Assembly (NCBI GenBank): GCA_015485245.1
Contig: WFTY01000167.1
Coordinates: 1-18,613 of the forward strand
Direction of reading: 5' to 3'
DNA: 18,613 bases
From: Anaerolineales bacterium
GTDB taxonomy: Bacteria; Chloroflexota; Anaerolineae; Anaerolineales; UBA11858
Positions 7,490 through 14,594 of this stretch are shown piece by piece. Position 1 is the stretch's first letter. The number at the start of each line of letters is the position of its first letter. The position numbers were made by a program, and so were the translations under genes. The notes beneath the pieces were generated by a model. That model did not search any database. It worked only from the letters and a program-made list of their open reading frames with translations, and was not told the DNA's origin.

Positions 7490-8776
7490 CTAGTTGTCCA
7501 GGCTGGGCAGTTCGGCAGTGATGCCCTCCGCCCACCAGTACATACCAATCTTCACATCGGGGTTCCAGGCCTTGAACTGGTCGAGATCCAGCTGCTCCAG
7601 CGACTGACCTTCTTCCAACACCAGGTTGCCCTGATTGTCGTAGATCGGGCCTTTGAAGACGTCGAAGCGGGTGAACTCACCAGCCAGCGCCTGATCCACC
7701 AACGACTGGACTTCATCGATGACTTCCTGAGGCAGTTCAGCCACACCCGGAGGCAGGGTTTCGCCCTCCATGAAGCCGAACAGACCCAGACCGCCAGAAT
7801 CGGCGTCAAAGTAATCCCAACCGGGGGTATAGGTGCCATCAATTACGCCTTCGGTGATCTTGGCGTAAACCGGGCCCCAGTTCCAGTACGGAGCGGTAAG
7901 GCAGGCATCCACTTTGCAGGAGCCGTACCAGTCATAGGTCACGCCCCACTTGCCCTTCTCCTGAGCCACATCGGCCACCGCGGGGGTGTCGGCGCCGGTG
8001 AAGACGACCTGCGCGCCGGCGTCAAACAGCGAGGCCGCAGCTTCTTTTTCGATGATCGGGTCGTGCCAGGTGTTGATCCAGCGCACATCCATGGTGCAGT
8101 CGGGGCAGGTGCGGCGCATCCCCAGGGCGATAGCGTTGCCCAGGCGGATTTCTTCAGGGATGGGGAAGGTCGCCATGTAACCGACCTTGAGGTTGCCATC
8201 CATCTGCGCGCGGGCACCCGCCAGCATGCCGGCGAAGTACTTCATCACTTCCATGGCGCCAAACAGGTTGCCGAAGTTCTCACCGTTGGATTTGAAACCG
8301 CTGATGTGGATATAGGTCACATCGGGGAACTCGCTGGCAACGGTCTCCATCGGATCCATGTAACCAAAGGAAGTGCCGAAGATCAGATCAAAGCCCTTAC
8401 GCGAAAGGCTGCGGAAGATCTGCTCAGAGTCGGCGCCCTCAGGCACGTTCTCAATGTAGGCAATGTTCACGTTGGGGACGTTCTGCTGGATGTACTCCAG
8501 GCCTTCGTAGTGCGCCTGCGACCAACCACCATCGTCATGGGGGCCAATCAGCACCATGGCGACATTGAATTTGCCCTCTTCAATGGTCGGGATCTGAAAG
8601 CCGGCCACTTCCTCGGCCGCGCCTTCTGCACCACCCTCTGCAGCGCCTTCTGCGCCACCCTCAGCGGCGCCTTCCGCAGCGCCTTCGCCAGCCGGCGCTT
8701 CTTTCGGGGCACACGCCGCCAGCACCAACGAGGCGATCAGCAAAATACTGAACAACCAGAAAACTTTCTTCTTCAT
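7490..8776 (-). CDS. BMP-family substrate-binding lipoprotein, system 2 (long form)
   Basis: A 428-residue extracytoplasmic binding lipoprotein. The signal peptide ends with LVLAAC (lipidated Cys at residue 22). A low-complexity Ala/Glu/Gly tether with repeated GAAEG units runs to about residue 53 before the BMP domain begins (KFNVAMVLIGPHDDGGWSQAHYEG). Typical later motifs are FDLIFGTSFGYMD, KVGYMATFPIPEEIRLGNA and VVFTGADTPAVADVAQEKG. It is longer than the usual ~340-residue family members and has a C-terminal extension plus four extra cysteines (224, 227, 287, 292) that could form disulfides. ATG 8776 has a strong GGAGGAG ribosome site. It heads importer 2, just after the carbamate kinase gene. 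The ligand is unknown; purine nucleosides, bases or urate-type products are reasonable from context. Confidence 0.92.
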   Translation of the reverse strand: MKKKVFWLFSILLIASLVLAACAPKEAPAGEGAAEGAAEGGAEGAAEGGAEGAAEEVAGFQIPTIEEGKFNVAMVLIGPHDDGGWSQAHYEGLEYIQQNVPNVNIAYIENVPEGADSEQIFRSLSRKGFDLIFGTSFGYMDPMETVASEFPDVTYIHISGFKSNGENFGNLFGAMEVMKYFAGMLAGARAQMDGNLKVGYMATFPIPEEIRLGNAIALGMRRTCPDCTMDVRWINTWHDPIIEKEAAASLFDAGAQVVFTGADTPAVADVAQEKGKWGVTYDWYGSCKVDACLTAPYWNWGPVYAKITEGVIDGTYTPGWDYFDADSGGLGLFGFMEGETLPPGVAELPQEVIDEVQSLVDQALAGEFTRFDVFKGPIYDNQGNLVLEEGQSLEQLDLDQFKAWNPDVKIGMYWWAEGITAELPSLDN

Positions 8777-8865
8777 AAGTTACTCCTCCAAATCAAACGC
8801 TCTAAACAGTCAGAAAGTCAGGGAAACGCGGATATGAACTATTACCCACTCTATCGTTTGCTTAC

Positions 8866-8875
8866 CACCTCCTTT
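8866..8875 (-). promoter_or_regulatory. Orphan Shine-Dalgarno sequence in the leader of lipoprotein 2
   Basis: The minus strand reads AAAGGAGGTG about 90 bases upstream of the lipoprotein start, with no plausible gene behind it; the only frame from the GTG ends after five codons. The leader of the other lipoprotein has a similar orphan site at 1497-1506. It may be a ribosome standby or leader element, or coincidence. Confidence 0.25.
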
Positions 8876-8919
8876 CTACCGTCATAACGGCCATGAGAAG
8901 TGTATCGTGAATAAAACAT

Positions 8920-8952
8920 GAGACGGTCATCGCCAAACGCGACAACCGCCTC
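8920..8952 (-). terminator. Candidate terminator after carbamate kinase
   Basis: In the transcribed direction a 14-bp stem (8952-8939 with 8933-8920, including three G-U pairs) and a 5-base loop start 9 bases after the carbamate kinase stop, followed by ATGTTTTATT. The T-tract is short and interrupted, so termination may be partial. It separates the carbamoyltransferase/kinase genes from importer 2. Confidence 0.5.
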
Positions 8953-8961
8953 TATTCTACC

Positions 8962-9918
8962 CTATGGCACGATCCACGTACCGGTTTCTCCGTTTAAAGC
9001 CCGGCCAATATTTTCCGGATTGGTGATCAACGCCTGTTTGCCGCCAGACTCCAGGAACCAGATCACGGCTTTGATCTTCGGAGCCATTGAACCTTTGGCA
9101 AAGTGAGTGCCTTCATCCAGGTATTGCTTGGCCTCAGCCAACGTCATGCGGTCGAGCCATTCCTCGTTCGGCTTACCGAAATTGAGGGCCACTTTCTCCA
9201 CCGCTGTGGAGATCACAAACAGATCGGCATCCAACATCTGCGCCAGCAGGCTGGAAGCAAAGTCCTTGTCAATCACCGCGGCGACACCTTTGTAAGTGCC
9301 ATCTTCGTTCTTGACGACAGGGATGCCGCCCCCACCCACCGTGACGGTGATGATGCCAGCATCCACAAGCGTTTTCACCGCGTCGAATTCGACGATCTCT
9401 TTGGGCAACGGCGAGGGCACCACGCGACGCCAGCCGCGACCGGCATCTTCCACCACGTGCCAGCCATCCTCGGCGGCGCGCTTTTTGGCCTCAGCCTCAT
9501 CCATAAAACTGCCGATGGGCTTGGATGGGGTTTCAAAAGCCGGGTCGTTCCCATCCACCGCCACCTGAGTGACCACCGTCGCTACCGGGCGGGAGACGCC
9601 GCGCCGGGTCAGCTCGTTCTTCAGGTTCTGTTGAATGGCGTAGCCAATCGCGCCCTGCGTATCTGCACCGCACACCTCCAGCGGGACCTCGTGCATCCCT
9701 TCCGCTTTGGCGGCGATTTCTGAGCGACGCAGGATGAACCCTACCTGAGGGCCATTCCCGTGTCCAATGGCGACCGTCCAGCCATCTTCAATCATGTCAG
9801 CAATGTAATACGCCGTCTCGCCAGCTGCCTTGTACTGATCTTCCACAGTGACGTGCTGCTTATCTTTTATCAGGGAATTACCGCCAATCGCGATGACGGC
9901 GACCTTTTTTTCACTCAT
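8962..9918 (-). CDS. arcC: Carbamate kinase
   Basis: A cytoplasmic enzyme of 318 residues that reversibly transfers phosphate from carbamoyl phosphate to ADP, giving ATP and carbamate (then ammonia and CO2). Family motifs of the amino-acid-kinase fold are present: AIGGNSL near residue 11, GHGNGPQVG near 54, GAIGYAIQQ near 90, the PTKPIG-like segment ETPSKPIGSFMD, TVGGGGIPV, the lysine-containing VIDKDFASSLLA, and FAKGSMAPKIKA near the C-terminus. Length is typical. ATG 9918 follows GGAAGG and lies 17 bases after the YgeW-like gene. In catabolic settings this enzyme is the ATP-yielding last step after a carbamoyltransferase; no arginine deiminase gene is seen here, so a purine/ureido source is more likely than arginine. 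E. coli has a comparable kinase, YqeA, in its purine-linked yge region. Confidence 0.95.
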   Translation of the reverse strand: MSEKKVAVIAIGGNSLIKDKQHVTVEDQYKAAGETAYYIADMIEDGWTVAIGHGNGPQVGFILRRSEIAAKAEGMHEVPLEVCGADTQGAIGYAIQQNLKNELTRRGVSRPVATVVTQVAVDGNDPAFETPSKPIGSFMDEAEAKKRAAEDGWHVVEDAGRGWRRVVPSPLPKEIVEFDAVKTLVDAGIITVTVGGGGIPVVKNEDGTYKGVAAVIDKDFASSLLAQMLDADLFVISTAVEKVALNFGKPNEEWLDRMTLAEAKQYLDEGTHFAKGSMAPKIKAVIWFLESGGKQALITNPENIGRALNGETGTWIVP

Positions 9919-9935
9919 ACAATCATCCTTCCTGG

Positions 9936-10925
9936 CTAACGCATGGTCAACGCCATGACCGCCTTTTGGGCGTGCAGGCGGTTTTCGGCTTCGTCAAAGA
10001 CGACCGAGTGCGGCCCGTCCATCACTTCACTGGTGACCTCGATGTCGCGATCCGCGGGGAGCGGGTGCATGTAAATCGCATCGTCTTTGGCCAGAGCCAT
10101 CTTGCGAGCATCGGTAATCCAGTGTTTATACTGATCCTGAAGGCGCTTGCCTTCCTCGGGATCGTGCGTGGTCATCAACGGCCCCCAGGACTTGGCATAA
10201 ATGATATCCGCGTCCTTGAAGGCTTCCTCCATCCCATTAGGGTCGGAGATGATCTCAAAGCCGGTCTTGAACTTGCGGGCCTGCTCTTGCGCCTGCTCAA
10301 CGATGTCCGGCATCAGGTTGAATTCCGGCGGGTGCGCCAGCACAACGTCCAACCCAAAGCGCGGCATCTGCAAGATCAGCGATTGCGGCACCGACATCGG
10401 CTTGAGATAAGAAGAAGCATACGCCCAGGAAACCACCATCTTCTTGCGGCGCAGATTTCGCCCCTTCTTTTCCATGATGGTCATCAGGTCGGCGAGGCAC
10501 TGGAAGGGATGGTAGATCTCGCACTGCATGTTCAGCACCGGCACGCGAGAAGCCTCGGCCACCAGATTGAGATAGCGGTTGCCAATGCCCCAATCCACGT
10601 GACGGATGGCAATGCCATCAAAGTAACGACCAAAGATTTCGCCGAGTTCCTTCTCCGTATCGCCGTGGGAAATTTGCGTGGTGCGGCTCTCAATAAAAGC
10701 TGCGTGCCCACCCAGCTGCGCCATGCCCGCTTCAAAGGAGCCGCGGGTGCGGGTACTGCTGAAGAAAAACAACATCGCCAGTACCTTATCGCGCAGGTAG
10801 GCATGCGGTTCACCAAGCGCGCGCTTGCGCTTCAGATCCCAGGCGACATCCAGGATGGTTTCGACCTCTTCCTTGCTGAAGTCAAGGTCACCAATCAGAT
10901 CGCGGTTTCTTAAATCCGTTTGCAT
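9936..10925 (-). CDS. ygeW: Knotted carbamoyltransferase of the YgeW type
   Basis: A 329-residue member of the aspartate/ornithine carbamoyltransferase superfamily. The carbamoyl phosphate motif STRTR is at residues 57-61. Other landmarks are NMQCEIYHPFQCLADLMTI (the HPxQ carbamoyl site), SWAYASSYLKPMSVPQSLI and RFGLDVVLAHPPEFNLMPD, which closely recall E. coli YgeW and the knotted AOTCase-like branch, and HPLPADRDIEV in place of the HCLP loop of ornithine enzymes. It is shorter than E. coli YgeW (about 396 residues). The true acceptor is not established for this family; purine-derived ureido compounds are the usual suggestion because of gene neighbourhood. ATG 10925 has AAGGAGA upstream. It lies between a second carbamoyltransferase-like gene and carbamate kinase, which suggests carbamoyl phosphate production rather than biosynthesis. 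Confidence 0.85.
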   Translation of the reverse strand: MQTDLRNRDLIGDLDFSKEEVETILDVAWDLKRKRALGEPHAYLRDKVLAMLFFFSSTRTRGSFEAGMAQLGGHAAFIESRTTQISHGDTEKELGEIFGRYFDGIAIRHVDWGIGNRYLNLVAEASRVPVLNMQCEIYHPFQCLADLMTIMEKKGRNLRRKKMVVSWAYASSYLKPMSVPQSLILQMPRFGLDVVLAHPPEFNLMPDIVEQAQEQARKFKTGFEIISDPNGMEEAFKDADIIYAKSWGPLMTTHDPEEGKRLQDQYKHWITDARKMALAKDDAIYMHPLPADRDIEVTSEVMDGPHSVVFDEAENRLHAQKAVMALTMR

Positions 10926-10966
10926 TTTATAGTCTCCTTGTGGGAAAGGGTTGGAGATTAGCGATT

Positions 10967-11019
10967 AGGGATCAGGTAATGGGCAACTCGTCAGTCTGTT
11001 GCCCTATTGCCTGATCCCT
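10967..11019. repeat. Long imperfect palindrome between the two carbamoyltransferase genes
   Basis: Arms at 10967-10987 and 10998-11019 match over about 20 positions with one T/C difference and one extra base, around a 10-base loop. It begins 15 bases after the stop of the ATCase-like gene in the transcribed direction. The arms contain GGGATCAGG. It could be an intercistronic RNA hairpin or a small REP/MITE-like element; no T-run follows. A similar structure lies at 12018-12073. Confidence 0.6.
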
Positions 11020-11034
11020 TGTTCCTATCCCTTC

Positions 11035-11988
11035 TTACTCCATCGCTCCAAGAACAAGCGCCAGCAGCGCCATGCGCATCACCACGCCATTGAAGGCTTC
11101 CTGCCAGTAGCGTGACCAGCGGGTGATATCCACGTCTGGCGGGATCTCATCCATACGTGGCAGGGAGTGCAACAAGATCGCGTCGGACTTGGCCTTGTTG
11201 ACCAGCAGATCGCGCGTGATCTTGTAGTTATCAGGCGTTGTGGGCAACTCACCCTTGCGCTCATCGCGCGATTTGGTGTAATCCGGCTGTACGGTGGGCT
11301 CCACCAGGATGACATCAGCATCCCCAATCACATCCCCCACATGATCGGCAAAATCAAAGTCCAGCCCCATGGCGGTGTAATCTTCTTTGTAGTTGTCGGG
11401 CAGTTCCATTCCCGGCGGGGCAACAAAGGTGATCGGGCAATCGAACTGTGTGAGGGCATAGCCCAGGGAGTGCATGGTGCGCATGCGCATATCACCCACA
11501 GCCACCCAGCGCAAGCCGTCGATGGTGCCCTTCTCGCGCAGCACAGTGTACAGATCGGTGAGGATCTGCGTGGGGTGTTCCCCCCAACCATCGCCGCCAT
11601 TGATCACGGGGATCGAGGCCCATTTGGCTGCTTCATGGGGTGCGCCTTGCTGGAAGTGCCGCATGACGATCACGTCACCGTAGAACTCCAGCATCTTGAC
11701 CGTATCCTTGATCGACTCCTGATAAAAATCACCCGCGCGGGTCATTTTGGCGTCGGAGAAACCGGTCACCTGCCCCCCCAGACGGATCATTCCCGCCTCA
11801 TGCGCCAGGCGGGTGCGGGTGCTGGGCTGATAAAACGCCGTCACCAGCGTTTTCCCCTGAAGCAAATCCGCATTCTGGCGATTGCGGGCAATCGGCTCCA
11901 GCTCCTCAGCGACCTCAAACACACGGAAGAACTCATTGCGTTCGAAGTCCTTCAAAGAAAGAATATCACGACCTAAAAAGCTACGCAT
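11035..11988 (-). CDS. Aspartate carbamoyltransferase-like enzyme, probably catabolic
   Basis: A 317-residue carbamoyltransferase most like the catalytic chain of aspartate carbamoyltransferase. It shows the carbamoyl phosphate motif STRTR (56-60) in PSTRTRLAHEAGMIRLGG, VIVMRH, VINGGDGWGEHPTQILTDLYT, VGDMRMRTMHSLGYAL, LLHSLPRMDEIPPDVD and a C-terminal WQEAFNGVVMRMALLALVLG. By eye the loop that carries Lys84 in E. coli PyrB reads MTRAGDFYQES with no lysine, and the place of Arg229 in TRVQ reads PTVQ, so aspartate may not be the substrate. ATCase-like enzymes acting on ureidoglycine have been proposed in purine catabolism, which fits the neighbours. No pyrimidine synthesis gene is adjacent. ATG 11988 has a GGAGGT site 7 bases upstream. 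A biosynthetic PyrB role remains possible. Confidence 0.85.
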   Translation of the reverse strand: MRSFLGRDILSLKDFERNEFFRVFEVAEELEPIARNRQNADLLQGKTLVTAFYQPSTRTRLAHEAGMIRLGGQVTGFSDAKMTRAGDFYQESIKDTVKMLEFYGDVIVMRHFQQGAPHEAAKWASIPVINGGDGWGEHPTQILTDLYTVLREKGTIDGLRWVAVGDMRMRTMHSLGYALTQFDCPITFVAPPGMELPDNYKEDYTAMGLDFDFADHVGDVIGDADVILVEPTVQPDYTKSRDERKGELPTTPDNYKITRDLLVNKAKSDAILLHSLPRMDEIPPDVDITRWSRYWQEAFNGVVMRMALLALVLGAME

Positions 11989-12017
11989 TTTTTTACCTCC
12001 AGAATTTTTTAGAATAA

Positions 12018-12073
12018 TTTTCAGTAATCAGGGGTCAGTTGCGTAGAAAGAACTGGCCTCTGATGACTGAAAA
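12018..12073. repeat. Long imperfect palindrome after the GntR gene
   Basis: Two 23-base arms (12018-12040 and 12051-12073) agree at 20 positions around a 10-base loop. The structure begins 4 bases after the GntR stop codon and fills most of the spacer before the ATCase-like gene. Arms contain TTTTCAGT and CAGTT words. It could fold as an RNA hairpin that separates the deaminase/regulator genes from the carbamoyltransferase genes, or be a repetitive palindromic element related to that at 10967-11019. No clean T-run follows it. Confidence 0.6.
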
Positions 12074-12077
12074 CCAA

Positions 12078-12782
12078 TCAGCTCACCCTACGCACCACAT
12101 GAAAGCGAAAGTAACCGGGAAGAAAATAACTCAACGAGTAATCGATCGGTTTGCCATCCACGGTATACAATAGGGAGACAAAACGCAAAACCGCATCCCC
12201 GCGCTGGATGTTCAAAGCGCGCGCCACCGCCGACTCCGCAGCCACTGAGTTAATCTCACAGCGCGAACTCCCCAATGGGGGCGACTCCCGTCTGAGCAAC
12301 AGATCCAACACCGAGCCAGTGAAATAACCGTTCACCTCCTCCACCGTCAGGTAACCCTCCGGCACCATGTCTTCCAAATAAGCTGCCGGGCGATCTTCCA
12401 CCAAGATCACACGAGCAACGTGAACGATACTGGCGCCTGGCTCTAATTGCAGGACATTGGCCACAGACCGGGAAGCGGACTGCACCTGCACATGCAACTC
12501 CCCCATCGTCACCGGCAATCCGATCCGCTCGGCCATGCGCTCGATGCTTTCCAGCACCTCCAGTCCGCTTTCCAACACCTGCGCAGGGCGCGCCACAAAC
12601 GTGCCAACGCCCTGACGTCGCCAGACCAGCCCCTGGGTCTCAAATACCCGCATCGCCTCGCGCAGGGTAGCGCGCGAGACGCCCAATTGCTTTGCCAGTT
12701 TGGGTTCGGAGGGCAACCGCTCACCCACCGGCGTTGAAGCGATCAACGCCGCCAGGCGCTCCTGCAGAATCTGTCGATCCAT
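12078..12782 (-). CDS. GntR-family transcriptional regulator with UTRA ligand domain (HutC subfamily)
   Basis: A 234-residue DNA-binding regulator. The N-terminal winged helix-turn-helix (about residues 1-66) has the GntR signature LPSEPKLAKQLGVSRATLREAMR and the wing WRRQGVGTFV. The remaining part is a UTRA small-molecule domain, with SIVHVARVILVEDRPAAYLEDMVP and the final strand DYSLSYFLPGYFRFHVVRR. The open frame reaches 42 codons further upstream, but the start is set at ATG 12782 because it gives the normal N-terminus and overlaps the adenine deaminase stop by one base (TGATG), implying coupled translation. Its likely target is the paired TTGTCTGACAA palindrome in front of the first gene of the same operon, giving self-regulation. 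The effector is probably a purine or a breakdown product, by inference. Confidence 0.92.
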   Translation of the reverse strand: MDRQILQERLAALIASTPVGERLPSEPKLAKQLGVSRATLREAMRVFETQGLVWRRQGVGTFVARPAQVLESGLEVLESIERMAERIGLPVTMGELHVQVQSASRSVANVLQLEPGASIVHVARVILVEDRPAAYLEDMVPEGYLTVEEVNGYFTGSVLDLLLRRESPPLGSSRCEINSVAAESAVARALNIQRGDAVLRFVSLLYTVDGKPIDYSLSYFLPGYFRFHVVRRVS

Positions 12783-14569
12783 CACTCCAGCACCGGCACA
12801 AAATCGAAGCGCGTTACATCTACCAACCCAAGATCGGAAATGCGCAATTCTGGGATGACGACTAAGGCCAGCAAGGAGAGCTGCATATTCGGGTTGTTGA
12901 GGCGACAACCGCAGGCTTCAAAGCCTTTGAGGACAGTCGCCGCCTTACGGGCGACGATCTCAGCGCGCTCGTTGGACATCAGGCCAGCGATGGGCAATTC
13001 CACCGCCCCGATGATCTCCCCATCCTTGATGACCACCTGCCCGCCCTGAGTTTCCGCCAGATGATTGGCCGCCTGCGCCATCATGGCTTCATCCGTTCCG
13101 ACAACAATCATATGATGGCTATCGTGTGCGACGGTGGTGGCGATGGCACAGCGCTCGCTGAAGCCAAACCCGTGCACCAGCCCTACGGTCACACCGCCGG
13201 TGCCGCGATGCCGCTCCACCAGGGCGATCTTCGCCAGATCACGCGCCAGATCGGCGCCCACCTCCCCATTCCGGGCGGCGATCTCCATTCGCAGATGCCG
13301 AGTGGGGGCCTGATTTTCCACCACGCCGATCACGTTGGCAGTCACCTGAGCGCGCCCATCAGAAACCGGCAGGTGGAAATCTGCCGCCGTCAACGGCTTT
13401 TTTAAGCGTACCGAGTGCGTCGCCCAATCCGGATAAGGATAAGCAGGCAAGTCCACCACCAGTTTTCCGTTCTCGGCAATCACCCGGCCTTTGGCGATCA
13501 CCACCTCGGCGCGGAAATTTTCAAGCTCCGCGGCCATGACAATATCCGCCCAGCGCCCAGGGGCAATCATGCCGATCTCGCGACTGAGACCAAAATGCTC
13601 AGCGGTGTTGATGGTCATCATCTGAATAGCGGTCATCGGCTCCAATCCCTCCGCGATGGCGTGACGCAACACCCGATCCATGTGCCCATCGTTGACCAGC
13701 GTCTCGGAATGACTATCATCGGTGCACAGAATAAACCGCCGCGGATCAAGACCGCGCCGGGTAACGGCTTCCACCTGCGCGGCGACATCGTGCCAGGCCG
13801 AACCATAGCGCAACATCGGTCGCATGCCCTGACGGGCGCGCGCGATGGCATCTTCCAAGCGTGTGCCTTCATGATCATCTTCGGCACCGCCAGCCACATA
13901 ACCGTGGAAAGGCAAACCCAAATCCAGGCTGGCATAATGGCCGCCAACCGTTTTATTCGCGGCGTGCGTTACCGCCATCTCTGCCAGCATCTTCTCATCT
14001 GCGTTGAACACCCCCGGGAAATTCATCATCTCGCCCAGGCCGATGATTCCCTCCCAACCCATCGCCTCGGAAACCTCCTCAGGGCCAATCGAAGCTCCCG
14101 GAGTCTCCAAGCCCGGCGCAGAGGGCACGCAGGAGGGCATCTGTACCCACACGTGGATGGGTTGAACAGCGGCCTCATCTATCATCAGTTTGACGCCTTT
14201 CAGACCAAAGACGTTGGCGATCTCATGCGGGTCAACAAACATTCCCGTCGTCCCGCGCGCGGCGACGGCGCGCACAAACTCCGTCACCGTGACCATGCCG
14301 CTCTCGATGTGCATATGGGCATCGAGTAAGCCAGGGATGAGATAGCGTCCCTCCGCATCGATGATCGTCGTCCCCTCGCCGACGGCATGAGAAGCGTCCT
14401 CTCCCACGTAGGCGATATGACCAGCGACAATGGCTACATCGGTATGTGGGATGACTTCGCCGGTCTGCACGCTCACCCAACGGCCGTTGCGGATCACCAT
14501 TTCGGCAGGTTGCCGCCCCATGGCGACATCCACCAGCGTTCGACGTAATCTAAGATGAGAATCAGACAT
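12782..14569 (-). CDS. ade: Adenine deaminase
   Basis: A 595-residue amidohydrolase that deaminates adenine to hypoxanthine and ammonia, matching the ~590-residue size of bacterial Ade. Metal ligands are seen as HMH at residues 85-87 in GLLDAHMHIES, with TTGMFVDPHEIANVFG, QMPSCVPSAPGLETPG, IGLGEMMNFPGV, VGGHYASLDLG and the CTDDSHSE metal-Asp segment in order. The C-terminal domain typical of Ade, with GFGFSERCAIATTVAHDSHHMIVVG, is complete. The frame is open for 22 codons further upstream, but ATG 14569 follows AAAGGAAG at good spacing and lies 25 bases after the upstream deaminase gene. It sits in one operon with 8-oxoguanine deaminase and the GntR gene, feeding purine salvage or catabolism. 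Confidence 0.95.
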   Translation of the reverse strand: MSDSHLRLRRTLVDVAMGRQPAEMVIRNGRWVSVQTGEVIPHTDVAIVAGHIAYVGEDASHAVGEGTTIIDAEGRYLIPGLLDAHMHIESGMVTVTEFVRAVAARGTTGMFVDPHEIANVFGLKGVKLMIDEAAVQPIHVWVQMPSCVPSAPGLETPGASIGPEEVSEAMGWEGIIGLGEMMNFPGVFNADEKMLAEMAVTHAANKTVGGHYASLDLGLPFHGYVAGGAEDDHEGTRLEDAIARARQGMRPMLRYGSAWHDVAAQVEAVTRRGLDPRRFILCTDDSHSETLVNDGHMDRVLRHAIAEGLEPMTAIQMMTINTAEHFGLSREIGMIAPGRWADIVMAAELENFRAEVVIAKGRVIAENGKLVVDLPAYPYPDWATHSVRLKKPLTAADFHLPVSDGRAQVTANVIGVVENQAPTRHLRMEIAARNGEVGADLARDLAKIALVERHRGTGGVTVGLVHGFGFSERCAIATTVAHDSHHMIVVGTDEAMMAQAANHLAETQGGQVVIKDGEIIGAVELPIAGLMSNERAEIVARKAATVLKGFEACGCRLNNPNMQLSLLALVVIPELRISDLGLVDVTRFDFVPVLE

Positions 14570-14594
14570 AGCAACTTCCTTTGAGAAGAACACC

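Noticed and set aside
8610..8710. Repeated GC-rich units near the start of lipoprotein 2 as a possible CRISPR or tandem repeat locus
   Set aside because: They are in frame and encode the Ala/Glu/Gly tether after the lipobox, with no regular repeat-spacer structure.
7238..8887. A 549-codon open frame on the plus strand antisense to the BMP lipoprotein 2 gene
   Set aside because: It mirrors the codon structure of a clearly coding minus-strand gene, its product is His/Arg-rich without a recognisable domain, and it extends across the lipoprotein leader. It is a GC-bias shadow.
8777..8961. Purine riboswitch in the leader of lipoprotein 2
   Set aside because: The context would suit one, but I could not find the conserved junction and loop words of the purine aptamer by eye. 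A covariance-model search with the purine riboswitch family would settle it.
12783..12908. A 42-codon N-terminal extension of the GntR regulator
   Set aside because: It overlaps the end of adenine deaminase, has no similarity to GntR proteins, and the internal ATG at 12782 gives a standard N-terminus with a coupled TGATG junction.
9966..14329. Several long plus-strand frames opposite the carbamoyltransferase and adenine deaminase genes (for example 9966-10913, 11167-11976, 13415-14329)
   Set aside because: Each lies entirely opposite a well-supported enzyme gene and shows no family motif of its own.
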